Assembly (NCBI GenBank): GCA_002419025.1
Contig: DIFG01000036.1
Location: 1-8,754, forward strand
Direction of reading: 5' to 3'
Length of the DNA stretch: 8,754 bases
Source: Deltaproteobacteria bacterium UBA5754
GTDB lineage: Bacteria > Desulfobacterota > Dissulfuribacteria > Dissulfuribacterales > UBA5754
Shown here: piece after piece, positions 5,309 to 8,754 of the stretch
Numbering within the stretch: position 1 is the stretch's first letter
Layout of the letters: each line of letters starts with the position of its first letter
Translations under genes and position numbers: made by a program
The notes under the pieces: generated by a model
Seen by the model: the letters and a program-made list of their open reading frames with translations, nothing else
What the model was told of the DNA's origin: nothing
The model's database searches: none

Positions 5309-6430
5309 ATGGTGAATCGATGGCAATATCAGGCTCGATCCCCTCTATTCTGGATCCTTGCCACGCTCGCGTTCGCATTCGTCGTCTGGTGTACGACTTT
5401 TCGCGCGGAAAGACCCCTTCATGACCCAGATTCGCCACCAAGGCCTGTCACAGCCCGTGGGGACCTGGCCGCCGACGAGAAGAATGCCATTGAGATCTTC
5501 CAGTCAGTCTCCCCATCGGTGGTCTTCATCACGACACTCGAGCTGAGGCGGGACCTTTTCAGTCTGGATATATCCGAGATGCCGAGCGGCACCGGGTCAG
5601 GATTTGTCTGGGACACGGAAGGGAGGATCGTCACCAACTACCACGTCATCCAGGGAGCGAGCCGTGTAGCTGTCACCCTTTTCGACCATTCCACATGGAA
5701 GGCCGCCGTTGTGGGAGTTGCACCCGAAAAGGATCTGGCGGTCCTTCAGGTGCAGACCCCATCCGAGGTCCTCAAACCCATTCCTGTTGGCGAGTCGCGG
5801 GATCTCCTCGTGGGCCAGAGGGCTTACGCCATCGGGAACCCGTTCGGGCTCGACTATACCATGACCTCCGGGATTGTGAGCGCGCTGGACCGGGAGATAA
5901 AGTCAGTGACGGGCCGCACCATACAGGGTGTCATCCAGACCGATGCCGCCATCAATCCCGGAAATTCCGGTGGGCCTCTCCTCGACAGCGCCGGACGACT
6001 TATCGGTGTGAACACCGCCATCTACAGTCCTTCCGGCGCCAGCGCAGGCATCGGATTCGCAGTTCCCGCCGACGTGGTGAACCGGGTCGTTCCCGATCTC
6101 ATACGGCATGGGCGTCTGATCCGGCCCGGCATCGGCATCACGGTCGCAAACGAAAGGATCGCCCAAAGGCTCGGCATCGAAGGTGTTATCGTCATTACAG
6201 TCCTTCCCGGAGGCCCGGCCGAAGCTGCAGGCATCCAAGGGGCCAGGATCCAGGCCGGAGAGGTGCTTCTCGGTGACATCATAAAGACCGTGAACGGAGT
6301 TCCGGTCTTGAATTTTGACGACCTGAAAAACAAACTAGACCAGTACCGCGTGGGAGACGAAATTGAACTCGGCATCGAGAGGGACGGCAAGCCTCTCAGT
6401 GTGAGGATAAGGCTCGAGGCGACAGGGTAG
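5309..6430 (+). CDS. Membrane-anchored HtrA/DegP-type serine protease
   Basis: This protein should degrade or refold damaged proteins in the periplasm. In 373 residues: a short basic N-terminus, one hydrophobic segment (13-31) acting as signal anchor or signal peptide, a Pro-rich linker, a trypsin-like domain (about 58-255) and one C-terminal PDZ domain (about 270-370). The catalytic triad is complete: H112 in TNYHVI, D142 in EKDLAVL and S220 in GNSGGPL; the oxyanion-region sequence IQTDAAINPGNSGGP is canonical. With a single PDZ domain it resembles DegS or plant DEG1 in build more than two-PDZ DegP. A weak AGGG lies seven bases before the ATG; an in-frame GTG is the next codon. It is preceded by the candidate sigma-54 promoter and followed after 46 bp by the cation ATPase gene with no terminator between, so the two are likely co-transcribed. 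Orthology within the HtrA family is not resolved, so no symbol is given. Confidence 0.96.
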   Translation: MVNRWQYQARSPLFWILATLAFAFVVWCTTFRAERPLHDPDSPPRPVTARGDLAADEKNAIEIFQSVSPSVVFITTLELRRDLFSLDISEMPSGTGSGFVWDTEGRIVTNYHVIQGASRVAVTLFDHSTWKAAVVGVAPEKDLAVLQVQTPSEVLKPIPVGESRDLLVGQRAYAIGNPFGLDYTMTSGIVSALDREIKSVTGRTIQGVIQTDAAINPGNSGGPLLDSAGRLIGVNTAIYSPSGASAGIGFAVPADVVNRVVPDLIRHGRLIRPGIGITVANERIAQRLGIEGVIVITVLPGGPAEAAGIQGARIQAGEVLLGDIIKTVNGVPVLNFDDLKNKLDQYRVGDEIELGIERDGKPLSVRIRLEATG

Positions 6431-6476
6431 GATCTTTCCTGGATATGAGTGCCATTACGCGAAAGGCGGTGTGAAC

Positions 6477-8754
6477 ATGACGATTGGAGCGGATCCTGCC
6501 GGACAAAAGTTCAATGTCTGGCATTCCCTGTCCATTGATGAGGTATTTTCTCGGCTTAAGAGCCATCAAGAGGGTCTGACGAGCGAAGAAGCCAGGAGAC
6601 GTCTTGCTATCCATGGCCCAAACAGGCCGATGTCTCCTCCCCGCAAGAGCGCTTTCATGCGGTTTCTTTCCCAATTTCACAATGTCCTTATCTACGTCCT
6701 GCTTTCTTCAGTCGTCCTGACGGCCCTTCTCGCAGATTGGCTTGATGCCGGGATCATACTTGGAGTCGTGGTTCTCAACGCGATCATAGGTTTCTTGCAG
6801 GAGGGAAAGGCTCAGAAGGCCGTGGAGGCGATCCAGGGCATCCTCACACAGGAGGCCATGGTAGTTCGCGACGGGCACCGTTTTGTCATTAATGCCGAAG
6901 AGCTCGTTCCGGGCGACGTGGTCTTTCTCCAGTCCGGAGACAAGGTGCCGGCCGATCTCAGGCTCTTTTGGACAAAGGACCTCCGTATCGATGAATCAGC
7001 GCTCACGGGAGAGTCGGTCCCCGTGGAAAAACAGGTCACCCCTGTGGCCGAAGATGCAGGTATCGGCGACCGCATGTGTCTCGCCTTTTCAGGGACACTC
7101 GTCACCTTTGGGCAAGGAAGCGGTGTCGTCGTTGCAACAGGGGATGCCACGGAGATCGGTAAGGTCAGTGCCCTTCTTGCCCGGGTCAAGCCTGTGACCA
7201 CGCGCCTGACGAAACAGTTGGACGAGTTCAGTCTCTGGATCACCGGAGCCATTCTCGTCCTTGCCCTCGGCACCATCCTCTTCGGCTATGTTGTGCGGGA
7301 CTACACCTTCACCGAGGTGTTTCTTGCAAGTGTTGCCCTTGCTGTAGCGGCCGTTCCTGAGGGGCTCCCTGCCATCATCACTGTCACCCTGGCCATCGGC
7401 GTACGGAGGATGGCCCGTCGAAACGCCATCATCCGAAGCCTTCCTGCAGTGGAGACCCTCGGCTCAGTGACCGTCATTTGCTCTGACAAAACCGGAACTC
7501 TCACACGGAACGAGATGACCGTGAAGACCGTGGTCACTGCGGATGCGGTCTTCCAGGTAGATGGGGTAGGATATGATCCACACGGGGCCATCATCCGCGA
7601 TGGCGAGGCTGTTCTTCCGGCCGATGAGCCGGTCCTTCAGGAACTTGCAAGGGCCTCTCTCCTGTGCAACGAGGGGGCCGTGCTCCAGACAGAGAACGGA
7701 TGGGAGGTCCAGGGGGATCCGACGGACGGGGCCCTCGTAACCCTTGCCATGAAGTCAGGGCTCGATCCAGCCGTCTGTGTACGGGAGTATCCCAGGGATG
7801 ATACAATTCCCTTTGAGTCTGAACACAAGTTCATGGCCACCCTTCATCATGATCACTCCGGAAATGGTTATCTGTACGTGAAAGGGGCGCCGGAAATCCT
7901 GATCCCACGGTGTAGCCATCTGCGCACTGCGTCTGGGCTTTCTCCGATCGTCCCCGGTTTCTGGGAGGATCACGTGGCCTTGATCGCGGCTAAGGGCCAG
8001 AGGACCCTGGCCGTGGCCTTCAAGCAGGTTGGAGGCGGAAAGGGCAGACTTTCTTTTGAGGATGTGGAGGGCGGCCTCACCCTCCTCGGTGTCTTAGGAT
8101 TGATCGACCCCCCCAGGGAGGAGGCCATTGCAGCCATAGCGAAGTGCAGAAGCGCCGGCATCCAGGTCAAGATGATCACCGGAGACCATGTCATCACAGC
8201 GGCATCCATCGGAAAGGAACTTGGCCTGAGGGGTGAGGGGGCGGTTGGTGGATCCTTCCTGGATAAGATAAGTGACGAGGACCTCCAGCTCATTGTTCAA
8301 AAGACCGACGTCTTCGCCCGTGTGAGCCCGGAGCACAAGCTTCGTCTAGTCAAGGCCATTCAGGCCAACGGGAATGTGGTGGCCATGACCGGGGACGGTG
8401 TCAACGACGCGCCCGCGCTCAAACGGGCGGACGTGGGTATCGCCATGGGCAGGAAGGGGACGGAGGCGGCCAAGGAAGCCGCTGACATGGTCCTCGCTGA
8501 TGACAATTTTGCCTCCATAGCACATGCGGTGGAAGAGGGGCGAACGGTCTACGACAACATAAAAAAGACCCTCGCTTTTCTCCTGCCCACAAACGGCGCC
8601 CAGGCCGGGATCATCATCGCATCCATCATCGCCGGAATGGAACTTCCCATCACTCCCCTTCAGATCCTTTGGATCAACATGGTGACAGCAGTCACTCTGG
8701 GGCTTTCGCTCGCCTTCGATCCGGCTGAACCCGGCGTTATGTTTCGCCCCCCCC
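6477..8754 (+). CDS. P2-type cation-transporting ATPase (partial, 3' end missing)
   Basis: An inner-membrane ATP-driven cation pump; 759 codons are present and the frame runs off the window after M6, so about M7-M10 are missing. Visible motifs are the actuator TGES (177-180), M4 PEGLP (294-298), the phosphorylation motif DKTGTLT with D337, KGAPE (469-473) in the nucleotide domain, MITGDH, and the hinge TGDGVNDAP (638-646). The N-terminal cation-ATPase domain (about 10-60) and six membrane segments fit the SERCA/PMCA-like group and bring to mind mycobacterial CtpF. Ion-site residues differ from SERCA: E295 (E309), N706 (N768), N734 (N796) and T737 (T799) are kept, but E771 aligns with Q709 and D800 with A738. 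Calcium transport is therefore plausible but not assured. The ATG follows GAAAGGCGGT; an in-frame GTG at 6471 is an alternative. It probably shares a transcript with the protease gene. Confidence 0.95.
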   Translation, partial: MTIGADPAGQKFNVWHSLSIDEVFSRLKSHQEGLTSEEARRRLAIHGPNRPMSPPRKSAFMRFLSQFHNVLIYVLLSSVVLTALLADWLDAGIILGVVVLNAIIGFLQEGKAQKAVEAIQGILTQEAMVVRDGHRFVINAEELVPGDVVFLQSGDKVPADLRLFWTKDLRIDESALTGESVPVEKQVTPVAEDAGIGDRMCLAFSGTLVTFGQGSGVVVATGDATEIGKVSALLARVKPVTTRLTKQLDEFSLWITGAILVLALGTILFGYVVRDYTFTEVFLASVALAVAAVPEGLPAIITVTLAIGVRRMARRNAIIRSLPAVETLGSVTVICSDKTGTLTRNEMTVKTVVTADAVFQVDGVGYDPHGAIIRDGEAVLPADEPVLQELARASLLCNEGAVLQTENGWEVQGDPTDGALVTLAMKSGLDPAVCVREYPRDDTIPFESEHKFMATLHHDHSGNGYLYVKGAPEILIPRCSHLRTASGLSPIVPGFWEDHVALIAAKGQRTLAVAFKQVGGGKGRLSFEDVEGGLTLLGVLGLIDPPREEAIAAIAKCRSAGIQVKMITGDHVITAASIGKELGLRGEGAVGGSFLDKISDEDLQLIVQKTDVFARVSPEHKLRLVKAIQANGNVVAMTGDGVNDAPALKRADVGIAMGRKGTEAAKEAADMVLADDNFASIAHAVEEGRTVYDNIKKTLAFLLPTNGAQAGIIIASIIAGMELPITPLQILWINMVTAVTLGLSLAFDPAEPGVMFRPP

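Noticed and set aside
5695..6276. Plus-strand frame of 193 codons inside the protease gene
   Set aside because: Arg/His/Ser-rich out-of-frame translation of a gene whose catalytic motifs are intact in the other frame.
8747..8754. Run of eight C at the right edge
   Set aside because: It continues the ATPase frame as Arg-Pro-Pro and is simply where the window ends; a homopolymer artefact cannot be judged without further sequence.

Overview
The window looks like a chromosomal segment of a Gram-negative, GC-rich bacterium. An SecB export chaperone, an NtrC-type sigma-54 activator, several proteins with signal peptides and an HtrA-type periplasmic protease all imply an inner and an outer membrane. 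The gene mix would suit Desulfobacterota (the former Deltaproteobacteria) or a relative, but that is an impression from gene content and not a measured placement. No rRNA, tRNA, CRISPR array, transposase or phage gene was seen.

Layout. Positions 43-3985 hold four minus-strand genes that read as one transcription unit. In transcription order they are a small exported protein with an OB-like core and a Gly/His-rich tail (3512-3985), a membrane sensor histidine kinase (1930-3549), a sigma-54-dependent response regulator (593-1933) and SecB (43-516). Kinase and regulator overlap by ATGA, and the kinase start lies inside the gene before it. A rho-independent terminator on the minus strand (4072-4106) separates this unit from two more small exported minus-strand genes: an OB-like, cysteine-bearing protein (4167-4610) and a 100-residue charged helical protein (4698-5000). 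A 308-bp AT-rich divergent intergenic region follows, dense with dyad symmetries and with a good candidate sigma-54 promoter facing right. Rightward genes are a membrane-anchored HtrA-type serine protease with one PDZ domain (5309-6430) and, 46 bp later, a P2-type cation-transporting ATPase (6477 to the window edge, incomplete).

How it may work together. The kinase/regulator pair plus small periplasmic proteins recalls the ZraPSR arrangement of enterobacteria, in which a sigma-54 two-component system controls a periplasmic chaperone. The candidate sigma-54 promoter before the protease-ATPase pair suggests that the same regulator could drive envelope protein quality control and cation transport. 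SecB in the regulatory operon fits an envelope or export-stress theme. This regulatory link is inference from adjacency and promoter sequence. The genes are mostly recognisable families; the novelty, if any, lies in their combination, in the two uncharacterised OB-like exported proteins, and in unusual residues of the kinase and the ATPase.
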